The notes under the pieces: model-generated
What the model saw: only the letters and a program-made list of their open reading frames with translations
The model's database searches: none
What the model was told of the DNA's origin: nothing
Origin: Planctomycetota bacterium
GTDB taxonomy: Bacteria > Planctomycetota > J058 > JAJDCQ01
Direction of reading: 5' to 3'
Length of the DNA: 64,000 nucleotides
NCBI GenBank assembly: GCA_029260755.1
Contig: JAJDCQ010000049.1
Location: forward strand, 29,396-93,395
Translations under genes and position numbers: made by a program
Shown here: positions 8,978 through 17,435 of the stretch, piece by piece
How the letters are laid out: every line of letters begins with the position of its first letter
Position numbering within the stretch: position 1 is the stretch's first letter

Positions 8978-9053
8978 CCCCACCAGCATGGCCCCGGCTC
9001 GGCCTCCGGAGAATCATCAAGGATGATGATGCCCTCTTCGCGATCGCCCAGGC

Positions 9054-11537
9054 CTACTCTCGCGCCCGCACGCTCTCCGCCAGGTCGAGCGATCCGACCA
9101 GACGGAGGCTCGGCCACTGGGCGAGCAGCAGAACGCCGACGATGCCGACGGCGCTCAGGATGAACGTCGCGGGGCTGAGGACGAACGGGAGGGTGAAGAG
9201 GTCGCTCTCGTAGAGGCCGAGGGCGTGCTCGAGGACGAGGATCGCCGCCGGCAGCCCGATCGCGATGCCCGGCAGGGCGAGGAGGGCGTGCTCGATCGTG
9301 ATCATGGTCGCAATGGACCGCATGCTCGTGCCGAGGGCGCGCATCGTCGCGATCTCGCGCTTTCGCTCGAGGATGCTGAGGGTCGCGGTGTTGAAGAGAA
9401 CCGCGGCCGCGAGGGTGACCGCCATGGCGAGCATGATCCCGACGAGAAGCCAGGTGAGCGCCATCCACTCGTCGAACTGCTCGCGCATGGCGGCGAGGTC
9501 CTGGATGTGGGCGAGCCCGGGGAGCTCGGCGAACGCCCCGCGGAGCGCCACCCGGCCGTCGGGGGCGACCGTCGCGACGATGGTGTTCACCCGGTCGCCG
9601 AGGCCGAGCACCCGCTGGGCCGTCTCCAGGCGCAGAAACGCGCTGTTGCCGAGCCCCGCCTCGGAGATCCCCTCGACCTTCGCCTCGAAGGAGCGCATGA
9701 GCCCGGGCACGAAGACGGTCACCGTCTCGCCCGGCTCGACCTCGAGCTCGAGCGCCACGCCGCGCGAGAGGACGATCCCGTCGCCCGTCGGGAGGACGTC
9801 CCGCCCGCTCCAGTCGAGGCTCCGCTGGAGCCTCGGCGCATCGGGGAGCGCCTGGAGGACCGTCACGTAGCTCGTCTCGCCCGTTCTGATCTGCGCGGGC
9901 AGCGTCACGAGCGTCTCGACCTCGGTCGCCCCCGCCGCGGTCGCGCGCTCCTCGAGCGTCGTCGCCGCCTGCGGAAGCCAGAGGTCCGCCCGGACGTCGT
10001 AGCGCTGCGCCTCCTCGAACTGGAAGTCGACCGCGTAGAGGGTGGACTCGAAGAGCCCGTTCGTCGCGACGATGAGGACGAGCGCCGCCGCCACGCCGAG
10101 CGAGGTCGCGAGCGCCCGGAGCGGGCGGCGAAGGAGGTTCCGGACGGCGAGCCGGAGCGGCAGGGGGAGACCGCCGAGACGCCCTCGGCTCCAGCCGAGG
10201 AAGCGACCGAGTGCCGGCGCGGGCGGCCGCATCGACTCCGCCGGCGCGAGCCGGGCCGCCCGGAGCGCGGGCATCCAGCCGGCGAGCAGGGCGACGCCGA
10301 ACGCCGCACCGAGCGCGGTCGCGATGATCTCGGGGTGAAGCCCCACGCTGACGAACGGGATCCCGAGCTCGGCCGCGTAGCGATGGGCGAGGACGGCGCT
10401 TCCGATCGCCCCCACGATCGCGCCCGGGATCGCTCCGAGCGCGGCGATCACGAGCGAGAACGCGAGGTAGTGGCGGAGGACCTGCCCCTTCGAGACGCCG
10501 AGCGCCGTCATCGTCCCGATGAGTGACCGCTGGCTCTCGACGAGCCGGGTGAGGAGGGCTGCCACGATGAACGCGCCGACGACCAGGAAGAACACCGGGA
10601 AGAACTGCGCCACCGCGCGCATGCCCTCGACGTCGGCATCGAGGAGGGCGACGCCGAGGAGCTCGGCGCGGGCCGTCCGCTCGATCACTCCGTCGCCGCC
10701 GATGGCGGCGGCGACCGCGTCGTGGCGCGGGTCGTCCGGCGCATCCGCGGCGCCCGTCTCTCGGTCTCGGTCGGCGCCATCGAGCTCGTAGAGGAGCTGA
10801 TTCCAGGCCTCCAGGTCGGCGGCGAGCTCGAGCCCCGAGGTCGAAGCGCCCGCCCGACCGTCGTCGGCTCCGGCGGCGACGCGATCGAGCGCCTCGCGTG
10901 CGATCCGCGCGATCTCCGCCCGCCGCATGAAGAGCACGCCGAACTCCGATGGCGACGGCATGAGGTCCTGTCGGCTGCGCGCCACCCAGAGATACTCGGC
11001 CGAGATGCCGACGCCGGAGACGGTGAGCGGGGCCTCTCCGGGGAGGCCCACCCGAAGGGCGTCTCCGGGGTCGAGCCCGTGGTACTCCGCGAAGTGCTTC
11101 TCGATCAGCACCTCGCCCGGCGCGTTCGGCAGCTCGCCCGCATCGAGGAGGACGCGGTCGAGGAGCGGCTGCTCCGTCGCGTCGGGCAGCGAGATGACCC
11201 GTCCGTCGACGGTCAGCCGGCCACGGATCGCGCCGGCGATTCGGCCGGCATCGAGCACGATCGGCAGCTCGGTGACCAGGCGGACGGCGGCCGTCGCCAC
11301 GCCGGGGACCGCCCGGGCGGACCGGAGCTGCTCGGGGCCGATGCGCCGGTGGTCGACCCGCCACGCGGCCAGGCCGAGGCGGTCCTGGCTCGCCCGATAA
11401 CTTCCGGCGAGGTTCAGGTAGGCGCCGTAGGCGGTGACGAACAGGCCGACGCCGAGGCCGGTGACCGCCGCCACGGCGAGCACCTGCCATCGTTGTTGTC
11501 GGAGCTCGCGGCGGAGCTTTCTGCGGAGGAGCCTCAC
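9054..11537 (-). CDS. ABC transporter permease, FtsX/MacB-type with two FtsX domains
   Basis: An 827-residue integral membrane protein. It has an N-terminal TM helix (about residues 18-40), a large extracytoplasmic MacB-like periplasmic core domain, and a first FtsX bundle around residues 265-400. A further membrane segment and a second periplasmic domain follow, and the protein ends in a second FtsX bundle (about residues 690-815). The paired FtsX architecture is that of lipoprotein-release or mechanotransmission type VII ABC systems. The GTG start overlaps the stop of the upstream ATPase gene as GTGA, so the two are translationally coupled. The substrate is unknown; lipid, lipoprotein or peptide export from the inner membrane is likely. 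Confidence 0.88.
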   Translation of the reverse strand: MRLLRRKLRRELRQQRWQVLAVAAVTGLGVGLFVTAYGAYLNLAGSYRASQDRLGLAAWRVDHRRIGPEQLRSARAVPGVATAAVRLVTELPIVLDAGRIAGAIRGRLTVDGRVISLPDATEQPLLDRVLLDAGELPNAPGEVLIEKHFAEYHGLDPGDALRVGLPGEAPLTVSGVGISAEYLWVARSRQDLMPSPSEFGVLFMRRAEIARIAREALDRVAAGADDGRAGASTSGLELAADLEAWNQLLYELDGADRDRETGAADAPDDPRHDAVAAAIGGDGVIERTARAELLGVALLDADVEGMRAVAQFFPVFFLVVGAFIVAALLTRLVESQRSLIGTMTALGVSKGQVLRHYLAFSLVIAALGAIPGAIVGAIGSAVLAHRYAAELGIPFVSVGLHPEIIATALGAAFGVALLAGWMPALRAARLAPAESMRPPAPALGRFLGWSRGRLGGLPLPLRLAVRNLLRRPLRALATSLGVAAALVLIVATNGLFESTLYAVDFQFEEAQRYDVRADLWLPQAATTLEERATAAGATEVETLVTLPAQIRTGETSYVTVLQALPDAPRLQRSLDWSGRDVLPTGDGIVLSRGVALELEVEPGETVTVFVPGLMRSFEAKVEGISEAGLGNSAFLRLETAQRVLGLGDRVNTIVATVAPDGRVALRGAFAELPGLAHIQDLAAMREQFDEWMALTWLLVGIMLAMAVTLAAAVLFNTATLSILERKREIATMRALGTSMRSIATMITIEHALLALPGIAIGLPAAILVLEHALGLYESDLFTLPFVLSPATFILSAVGIVGVLLLAQWPSLRLVGSLDLAESVRARE

Positions 11538-12241
11538 CAGGTGAGCGCCGTCGCCGCGACGGGCGTGTCGTTTCGCCGATCCTCGGCGATCGCGCCGTCC
11601 CGGAGACGCAGGACTCGATCCGCCATCGCGGCGACCGGCTCGTGGTGGGTCACGATCAGGACGGCCGGGCGAGCCGACTCGCCGCGGTCGGCCGCCTCGC
11701 GGAGCAGCGCGAGAACTTGCTTTCCGGTCTCCTCGTCGAGGGCGCCGGTGGGCTCGTCTGCGAGGAGGACCGATGGGCGCTTGGCGAGGGCGCGGGCGAC
11801 CGCGACCCGCTGCTGCTGCCCGCCCGAGAGCTCGGCCGGGAAGCGATCCTCGAGCCCGGCCAGGCCGACCGCGGCGATGAGCCCGTCGACCCCGTCGATC
11901 GCGTCGCCCCGGATCTCGGCGGCGAAGGCGACGTTCTCGCGCACGGTCAGGCTCGGGAACAGGTTGAAGAACTGGAAGATGAATCCGACGTGGTCGCGCC
12001 GGAACGTGGAGAGCGCGTCGGATCCGAGCGCGCCGAGGTCGCGGTCGGCGACGGTGACCGCTCCGCCGCTGGCGTGGTCGAGGCCGCCGATCAGGTTGAG
12101 GAGCGTCGTCTTGCCCGATCCGCTCGGGCCGAGGATCACGACCAGCTCGCCGCGGTCGATCGACAGGGTCGTCGGCTTCAGGGCGTGGGTGACGACCGTC
12201 GTCCCGTAGGCGCGCCTCGCCTCCCGGATCTCGATGAGCAC
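11534..12241 (-). CDS. ABC transporter ATP-binding protein, LolD/MacB type
   Basis: A 235-residue ATPase starting at GTG 12241, although the reading frame stays open much further upstream to 13846. It shows a Walker A motif GPSGSGKTT, a Q-loop (FIFQFFNLFP), the signature LSGGQQQRVAVARAL, a Walker B ending in LLADEPTGALD, and the switch histidine in VTHH. These features match the LolD/MacB/FtsE class of ATPases that pair with FtsX-like permeases. It overlaps the permease gene downstream. The 189-base divergent region to the lipoprotein at 12431 should contain its promoter. Confidence 0.9.
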   Translation of the reverse strand: MLIEIREARRAYGTTVVTHALKPTTLSIDRGELVVILGPSGSGKTTLLNLIGGLDHASGGAVTVADRDLGALGSDALSTFRRDHVGFIFQFFNLFPSLTVRENVAFAAEIRGDAIDGVDGLIAAVGLAGLEDRFPAELSGGQQQRVAVARALAKRPSVLLADEPTGALDEETGKQVLALLREAADRGESARPAVLIVTHHEPVAAMADRVLRLRDGAIAEDRRNDTPVAATALTW

Positions 12242-12430
12242 CGCAGCGATCCTCCGTGGTCGGTCTCGGGCAGCTCCGGCTCCATTGAGCTTGGACGAGG
12301 CTCCCGCCGCCAGGACACGCCGGATCGCTCCGGGAGCGGCGCGAATGCGGGATCCTCCCACACGACCGGCGGGGGACCCCCGATTGACCGGGCGGGCGAC
12401 CGCGGGGAGAGTGCTTCCGCCGAGGCCCGC

Positions 12431-13069
12431 ATGCGACGTTTCACGACCCTCATTCCGCTGGTCCGGGTGCCGTTCGCTCTGGCGCTCCTCGCGATGGCCG
12501 GATGCACCGGCGCGGTCCCGTTCGTTCCCGACCGCGTCCTCGTCCGCTCGATTCCGCGGGACATCGCGAAGGGCGAGCTCCGGCGCCTGCTCGAGCTCGC
12601 GCGACCGTTCAACCCGGCCGTCACGATGGACTGGGAGAACCCGCCGCTCGCTGTCTTCGAGGTCGCCGACGACTTCTTCGCGGTGAGCGGCACCATCCCC
12701 GGCGGCGGTCCGGTCGAGCGCACGTTCTACTACGAGGAGCTCGATCTCCGGTGCTTTCGCGACCCGGTGTTCCGCGGGACGGTCTTCATCGCCCTCGACG
12801 ACGGCTTCACTGGCGGGACGCCGGGTCAGGCGAGCATCGCGTCGGGCTGCATCTGGTTCGAGGAAGAGGACGACGCCGAGAAGTGTCTCGAGGCCCTCTC
12901 CAGCCTCCAGGCCGAGGTGATCGCGGGAGCGCCGGTCGAGAGCGGCGCCGGCGGCGCGGCGAGCGCCGACCCCGACGCGGCCGGACACCTCCTCGAGTGC
13001 GAGGTCTGCGGCCACGACGTCTCGAGTCGCGCCACCGTCTGTCCGAACTGCGGCGATCCTCGAGACTGA
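12431..13069 (+). CDS. Lipoprotein with C-terminal zinc ribbon
   Basis: The ATG at 12431 starts a signal peptide with a lipobox Leu-Ala-Met-Ala-Gly-Cys, giving 212 residues. The middle part (about residues 35-170) is an unrecognised globular domain. The last 30 residues contain two CxxC knuckles (CEVCGH and CPNCGD, 13 residues apart), a rubredoxin-like zinc ribbon. A zinc ribbon on an exported lipoprotein is unusual because these ribbons are mostly cytosolic. The signal may therefore only anchor the protein, or the ribbon may be structural. The gene is divergent from the ABC ATPase. Confidence 0.7.
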   Translation: MRRFTTLIPLVRVPFALALLAMAGCTGAVPFVPDRVLVRSIPRDIAKGELRRLLELARPFNPAVTMDWENPPLAVFEVADDFFAVSGTIPGGGPVERTFYYEELDLRCFRDPVFRGTVFIALDDGFTGGTPGQASIASGCIWFEEEDDAEKCLEALSSLQAEVIAGAPVESGAGGAASADPDAAGHLLECEVCGHDVSSRATVCPNCGDPRD

Positions 13070-13076
13070 CGGAGGC

Positions 13077-13190
13077 TCAGCCGGCCGGGCCGAGGACCGA
13101 CAGGGCGTGGTCGACCACGTCGCGGCCGAGCACCCAGTCGTAGAGAGTTTCCTGAACGCGCTCCACCTCGAGCGCCGTCTTCTGACCGAA
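13077..13190 (-). pseudogene. C-terminal remnant of an unidentified gene
   Basis: In the 132-base gap between two plus-strand genes, the minus strand encodes a convincing protein tail: Phe-Gly-Gln-Lys, then an amphipathic acidic helix (ALEVERVQETLYDWVLG), then DVVDHALSVLG and a TGA. No start codon or ribosome site is visible, and upstream the frame runs antisense into the macrodomain gene. It looks like the last 37 codons of a gene lost by rearrangement. The family is not recognised. Confidence 0.35.
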
Positions 13191-13201
13191 GGGAGTCGAC
13201 G

Positions 13202-14053
13202 ATGAGCCTGCGCGGGATCGCGAAGGAGACGCTCGAGATCATCGAGACCGGTCGCTACGGGGCGCCCGACGGCACCGCCGTCGATCTCGGCGACGCGGTG
13301 GAGCGCGCCGTGGCGGGCTCGCGCACCTACGAGCCCGCGCAGCTCGCCGCTCTCGTCGCGACGACTCCCGCGCGGGCTGCGGGGACGGGCGCTCCGCGGG
13401 TCGAGGTCACCGGCGAGACGACCCAGGAGGCGGCGCGGCGACTCGTTCTCGACGAGGGCGCCGGCGATCTGGTCCTCCTGAGCTTCGCGTCGGCTCGTAA
13501 CCCCGGCGGCGGGTTCATCAACGGCGCGAAGGCGCAGGAAGAGGACCTCGCCCGCTGCTCGGCGCTCTACGCTTGCGTGAAGCCGCAGTTGACCTACTAC
13601 TCGGCGAACCGGCGTGAGACATCGCTCCTCTACACCGATCATGCGATCTACTCGCCTTCGGTGCCGTTCTTCCGGGTGAAGAGCCGCGAGCTGATCGCCA
13701 CGCCGTTTCAGGCGAGCGTGATCACGACGCCCGCTCCGAACGCGGGCGGCGTCCGCAAGCGGGCGGAGGATGGCGGCGTGCGGATCCGGGAGGCGCTCGC
13801 GCGGCGCGCGGGGATGGTGCTCGCCATCGCCGAGGCTCATGGGCATCGCACCGTGCTGCTCGGCGCCTGGGGCTGCGGCGTCTTCCGGAACGTCCCGGCC
13901 GAGGTCGCCGGCGCGTTTGGCGCCTGGCTCGAGGGCGACCGCTTCGCCGGGGCGTTCGACCGGGTCGTCTTCGCCGTCCTCGACCGCACCCGCGACCAGG
14001 CCAACCGCCGAGCCTTCGACGCTCGATTCGGCGCGACCGACGGTACACCCTAG
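13202..14053 (+). CDS. TIGR02452-family PARG-like macrodomain protein
   Basis: A 283-residue cytosolic protein resembling bacterial poly(ADP-ribose) glycohydrolases of the TIGR02452/DUF2263 family. An N-terminal helical cap starts RGIAKETLEIIETGRY, typical for the family. The macrodomain carries the PARG signature: Asn-Pro-Gly-Gly-Gly-Phe at residues 100-105 and Gln-Glu-Glu at 112-114, the catalytic glutamate pair. Later family motifs include the YSPSVPFFR segment and the GAWGCGVFRN phosphate-binding loop near residue 220. It probably removes ADP-ribose from proteins or nucleic acids. No ADP-ribosyltransferase is adjacent. GGGAG precedes the ATG by seven bases. Confidence 0.88.
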   Translation: MSLRGIAKETLEIIETGRYGAPDGTAVDLGDAVERAVAGSRTYEPAQLAALVATTPARAAGTGAPRVEVTGETTQEAARRLVLDEGAGDLVLLSFASARNPGGGFINGAKAQEEDLARCSALYACVKPQLTYYSANRRETSLLYTDHAIYSPSVPFFRVKSRELIATPFQASVITTPAPNAGGVRKRAEDGGVRIREALARRAGMVLAIAEAHGHRTVLLGAWGCGVFRNVPAEVAGAFGAWLEGDRFAGAFDRVVFAVLDRTRDQANRRAFDARFGATDGTP

Positions 14054-14217
14054 CGGGGCGACGGACGTCGTTTACGTTCTCGTGACACGGCGGTGGCGCC
14101 GCGCAACGGCGGTGATGCATCGGCGGGAACTTTGGGCCCCGGCCACCGCATCGCCTTCGGCGCGTCGCCGTCACAAACCCTTGCGCCGTGGTGAAACCGT
14201 GTCGTCCTCGACTCGGA

Positions 14218-14328
14218 CTCGAAATTGCACTTCGAGACACGTCGCGCAACAAGCACAACGGAAAGAGGACAGGCCGATCCAGGGCCGCCAGGCGTGAGTG
14301 AGGGGCCGACGCGCACCGTGACGTGCGC
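14218..14328. promoter_or_regulatory. Two short inverted repeats upstream of the murein endopeptidase gene
   Basis: The 287-base gap before 14341 has no convincing reading frame on either strand. It holds two perfect 6-bp inverted repeats: CTCGAA/TTCGAG at 14218-14236 with a 7-base spacer, and GCGCAC/GTGCGC at 14311-14328 with a 6-base spacer. The second ends 12 bases before the ATG, close to the ribosome site AGGAGAAA. Either could be an operator or leader hairpin, but neither resembles a named element. Confidence 0.25.
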
Positions 14329-14340
14329 TAGGAGAAACCC

Positions 14341-15495
14341 ATGCTTGGTCATTCCCTCTCGTCCATGGGCCGCGCTCTGATGGTCGCGGTCATCGCGGGC
14401 GGAACCATCGCCGCGAGCGCCTCACCCGCCCTGGCGGGCGATGCCGTCGAGGTCACCGCCTCCCGCCTCTACGTCCGCGACGGCGGCTCGACCGGCTTCC
14501 AGCGGATGGCGATCACCTCCCGAGGCCGCATCCACCCGGTGCTCCGGCGATCGGGCGGCTGGGTGCTGATCCAGTTCGACCAGCGCCTGGGCTGGTCGAG
14601 CGGCCAGTACCTCCGCAACCGCGACGTCTCGATCGGCGTCATCTCCGCGGGCGCCCTCAACGTGCGCTCCGGCCCGAGCACCCGCTACCGTCTCGTCGGG
14701 CGACTCACGCAGGGCCAGCGGGTCGCCGTCCTCGGCTCGAGCGGCGCGTGGTATCGAATCACCTTCGGCGACGGCGAGGCGTGGGTTCACGGCGACTACG
14801 TCGGCAACGGCGGCACGAGCACGCCGCCGCCCCAGCCGCGACCGCAGCCGCAGCCGACCGGCGTCGTGCACACCGTCACCGCCTCGGCGCTCAACATGCG
14901 CACCGGCCCGAGCACCAGTAACGCGGTGATCCGTCGGCTCATGCGCGGCAATCAGGTGAGCGTGACCCGGACGAGCGGCGGATGGAGCGAGGTCGTCCAT
15001 CAGGGACGCTCGGGCTGGGTGTCCTCCCGCTACCTCGTCCGCGGCACGCAGCTCCCGCCGCGCAGCTCGGGCGGCCTGATCAACCTGCCCGCGTCGGGCG
15101 CCGGCTTCACGACGTATCAGTCGTCGTACCGCCGCTGGGGCTCGCCGACGATGATCTACGGCCTCCAGCGGATCGGGCGTCGGTGGGCGCAGGAGCGGAC
15201 CCGGCCGCGGATGCAGGTCGGCGACATCAGCAAGGAGGGCGGCGGCCAGTTCCCGCCTCACGCCAGCCATCGTTACGGCACCGATGCCGACGTCCGACCG
15301 GCGCGCAGCAACGGCACCGAGGGCCCGGTCTCGATCGGCCAGTCCTACTACAGCCGCAACCTGACCAAGCGCCTGATCGACCTCTTCTACGATGAGCTGC
15401 CGATCACGCTCATGCTCTTCAACGACTCGAGCATCCCGCGGCGGCAGTACGCGAGCGGCCACCACAACCACTTCCACGCCCGGATCCGCCGATGA
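14341..15495 (+). CDS. Secreted SH3b x3 plus M74 penicillin-insensitive murein endopeptidase (MepA-like)
   Basis: A 384-residue exported protein. The signal peptide covers about residues 1-32. Three bacterial SH3 domains follow at about 35-95, 97-155 and 177-235. The last two carry the LNVRSGPSTRY/LNMRTGPSTSN signature, and a Pro/Gln linker sits between them. The C-terminal domain from about 245 matches family M74. The zinc-site segment HASHRYGTDADV (His310, Asp315) and the final GHHNHFHARI (His377, His379) supply metal ligands. These enzymes cut D-Ala-mDAP cross-bridges in peptidoglycan, and the SH3 domains probably bind the wall. The stop overlaps the next gene as ATGA. Confidence 0.9.
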   Translation: MLGHSLSSMGRALMVAVIAGGTIAASASPALAGDAVEVTASRLYVRDGGSTGFQRMAITSRGRIHPVLRRSGGWVLIQFDQRLGWSSGQYLRNRDVSIGVISAGALNVRSGPSTRYRLVGRLTQGQRVAVLGSSGAWYRITFGDGEAWVHGDYVGNGGTSTPPPQPRPQPQPTGVVHTVTASALNMRTGPSTSNAVIRRLMRGNQVSVTRTSGGWSEVVHQGRSGWVSSRYLVRGTQLPPRSSGGLINLPASGAGFTTYQSSYRRWGSPTMIYGLQRIGRRWAQERTRPRMQVGDISKEGGGQFPPHASHRYGTDADVRPARSNGTEGPVSIGQSYYSRNLTKRLIDLFYDELPITLMLFNDSSIPRRQYASGHHNHFHARIRR

Positions 15496-16640
15496 GCCGC
15501 GCTCGACTGGCACCCGACGCTCCCGCTTCGCGGGAGCCGCGGGTCGGGCCGCGCGAGCTCGCGACGGCCGGCGCCCTGGGCGCGTTCCTCGTCGTCGGCT
15601 TCCTCGGCGGACGCATGACGAGCCCGGTGCGGGGTGGCGAGGCGACGCCGGTCGTCGCCTCGACCCGCGCCGTCGCCACGGTTTCCCGGGGCGAGGCCTT
15701 CTCCGACGACGCGCGGAACCGCGCCGTCGCGATCGGCGGCGACGCGGCGCTTCGCGACGGATGCGACCACGAGCACTCTGCGCCGGGTGACCTCTCCGGC
15801 GAGGTCGTGGACGCGGCCCCGGGGACGCCGCTCGACCTCGGCCCGCTCCTCGCGGCGGGCCGCGCGGCCCGCGCGACCGAGAACGAGGAGTCGCTCCACG
15901 CCGCCGATCTGGCGGCCGCGGCTCTGGCGGCGCGGTTGATGGCCGACCCGGCCGCCCTGGCCGAGGCGCTCGAGGCGTTCGGCCGGCTCGAGGACCGGTT
16001 CGAGCTGCTCGATCTCGCGGCAGTCCTCGCCCGGGTCGCCGACCCCGAGGTCGAGGCGGCGGCGCTCGCGATGGCCGCCGCCGACCCGAGCCCGGCGCGT
16101 CGCGCCGCGGCGTTCGACATCCTCGACGCGCTCGACTCCCCCGAGACCCGCGCGATCGCCGTCGAGACGCTCGGCCGCGAGGCCGACGTCGACGTCCGAC
16201 GGGCGGCCCTGCGGGCGATGCCGGAGCCCGACGGCACGGACTGGTCCGAGGCGGGCGAGGTCTCCACCGCTCTGGCGGGCGTCCTGCGCTCGGATCAGGA
16301 CGAGGAGTCCGCCCGACGCGCGGCGGTCCTCATCGGGCGCTGGCGCCGGGACGCGGCCGACCTCGATCCCGTGATCGGGGCGCTCGCCAGCGATCCCCGT
16401 CCCGGCGTGAGGGCCGGCGCCGCGTTCGCCCTCGAGGTGGCCGGCGACCGCTCGCGTCGAGTCGTCGATCGCCTCGTCGCGTCGCTGGCCTCGGACGACG
16501 AGGACCCGCTCGTGCGCGAGAACGCGTGGCGAGCCCTCGGCGCGCTCTCGCCGCTGCCCGACGAGGCGCGGCGGGCGTGGCGCGACTACGCCGACGGCCG
16601 GGAGTCGGAAGGGGAGGCGCTGGAGCTGGAGGTCGACTAG
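15492..16640 (+). CDS. Membrane-anchored HEAT-repeat protein
   Basis: A 382-residue protein. One hydrophobic segment at about residues 26-46 (TAGALGAFLVVGFLGG) acts as an uncleaved anchor or signal. After a low-complexity linker, the region from about 130 to 365 is made of HEAT-like helical pairs rich in Ala, Asp, Arg and Glu. It overlaps the M74 endopeptidase gene by four bases and is almost certainly co-expressed with it, so it may scaffold or restrain the wall hydrolase. No catalytic motif is seen. Confidence 0.8.
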   Translation: MSRARLAPDAPASREPRVGPRELATAGALGAFLVVGFLGGRMTSPVRGGEATPVVASTRAVATVSRGEAFSDDARNRAVAIGGDAALRDGCDHEHSAPGDLSGEVVDAAPGTPLDLGPLLAAGRAARATENEESLHAADLAAAALAARLMADPAALAEALEAFGRLEDRFELLDLAAVLARVADPEVEAAALAMAAADPSPARRAAAFDILDALDSPETRAIAVETLGREADVDVRRAALRAMPEPDGTDWSEAGEVSTALAGVLRSDQDEESARRAAVLIGRWRRDAADLDPVIGALASDPRPGVRAGAAFALEVAGDRSRRVVDRLVASLASDDEDPLVRENAWRALGALSPLPDEARRAWRDYADGRESEGEALELEVD

Positions 16641-16662
16641 CCGATCGCGCCCTGCGGCTGCG

Positions 16663-17184
16663 TCAGGAGCGCGCGCGCTCGACGAGGGAGGCCCAGCCGC
16701 GCTCGTCGCGGGCGCGACGCTCGTCGGCGCCGGTCCCCGACCCGTAGGGGGACGGCTTCGCCGTCCAGGTAACGGCATCGCCGCCGACGTCGATCGTCAA
16801 CCCGTCGTCCGCGCGCCTCACGCGCACGATGGGAGGCAGCGGGAACGGGCTCTCATCGGGCTCGTGACCGGCGATCTCGAACCGGAGCTCGGCATCGACG
16901 AGCGACCACGTCCCGAAGGCGCGGGAGATCGGCATCTCGCCGAAGTGCTGGAAGCCGACGACGCCCGAGTCGAAGAGCACGACCTGGTGGGTCGTGCCGT
17001 CGGGCAGCTCGCGGCGCCAGGTGCCGACGAGGTCGGCGGCGGCGATCGAGGTGGTCGGGGCGGGGCCCGTCGCGACTCCGGCGGCGGCCGGCGGGGCCAT
17101 GCCGCCGCCGATGCACTCGGTCCGGGAGACGCAGCCGAGCGAGGAGAGGACGGCGGAAAGGACGATCAGGACGATGACTCTCAT
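16663..17184 (-). CDS. Hypothetical lipoprotein
   Basis: A 173-residue protein with a signal peptide ending in a lipobox Leu-Ser-Ser-Leu-Gly-Cys (Cys18). The mature part contains the pattern L-V-G-T-W-R-R-E at about residue 53 and F-G-T-W-S-L-V-D at about 90. This spacing resembles small lipocalin-like or DUF-type lipoproteins whose beta-barrel starts with a GTW motif. Ligand unknown. Its ATG overlaps the stop of the DUF4240-like gene as ATGA, placing it last in a four-gene minus-strand unit that includes the probable selenoprotein. Confidence 0.7.
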   Translation of the reverse strand: MRVIVLIVLSAVLSSLGCVSRTECIGGGMAPPAAAGVATGPAPTTSIAAADLVGTWRRELPDGTTHQVVLFDSGVVGFQHFGEMPISRAFGTWSLVDAELRFEIAGHEPDESPFPLPPIVRVRRADDGLTIDVGGDAVTWTAKPSPYGSGTGADERRARDERGWASLVERARS

Positions 17185-17420
17185 GGCGATCTCTCCAAGT
17201 GCGGGTTCGTGTCGGTCGACGCTCGCGTCGTCTCCCGAATCCGAGAGCCCGCGAAGTAGTGCCAGCCTCGATACCCGAATTCGACGATCTCCTGGGGCGG
17301 GAGAGTGGCGAGAGTGTCGACCAGGCGGCTCGCGTCGAGGCTGCCGTCGGGTTTCACCCGCACGTTTGCCTCGATGAGCGCCCAGAACCGATCCACGGAC
17401 ATCGACCGAGTGTCGGTCAC
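17181..17420 (-). CDS. Short DUF4240-like protein, probably truncated
   Basis: A 79-residue protein. Its first 55 residues match the start of DUF4240 proteins as I know them: D-R-F-W-A-L-I-E near residue 10, then a helix ending T-L-A-T-L-P-P-Q-E-I-V-E-F. Family members usually run to about 150-200 residues. Here the conserved centre is missing and the sequence ends in an unrelated tail. The gene is 15 bases downstream of the thioredoxin-like gene and overlaps the next gene by four bases. It is either a genuinely short variant or a gene trimmed by deletion and still read through. Confidence 0.5.
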   Translation of the reverse strand: MTDTRSMSVDRFWALIEANVRVKPDGSLDASRLVDTLATLPPQEIVEFGYRGWHYFAGSRIRETTRASTDTNPHLERSP

Positions 17421-17435
17421 GGCTCAGCTTCCCGC

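Noticed and set aside
11642..12430. The open frame upstream of the zinc-ribbon lipoprotein as an N-terminal extension
   Set aside because: It is antisense to the ABC ATPase and a clear lipoprotein signal starts at 12431.
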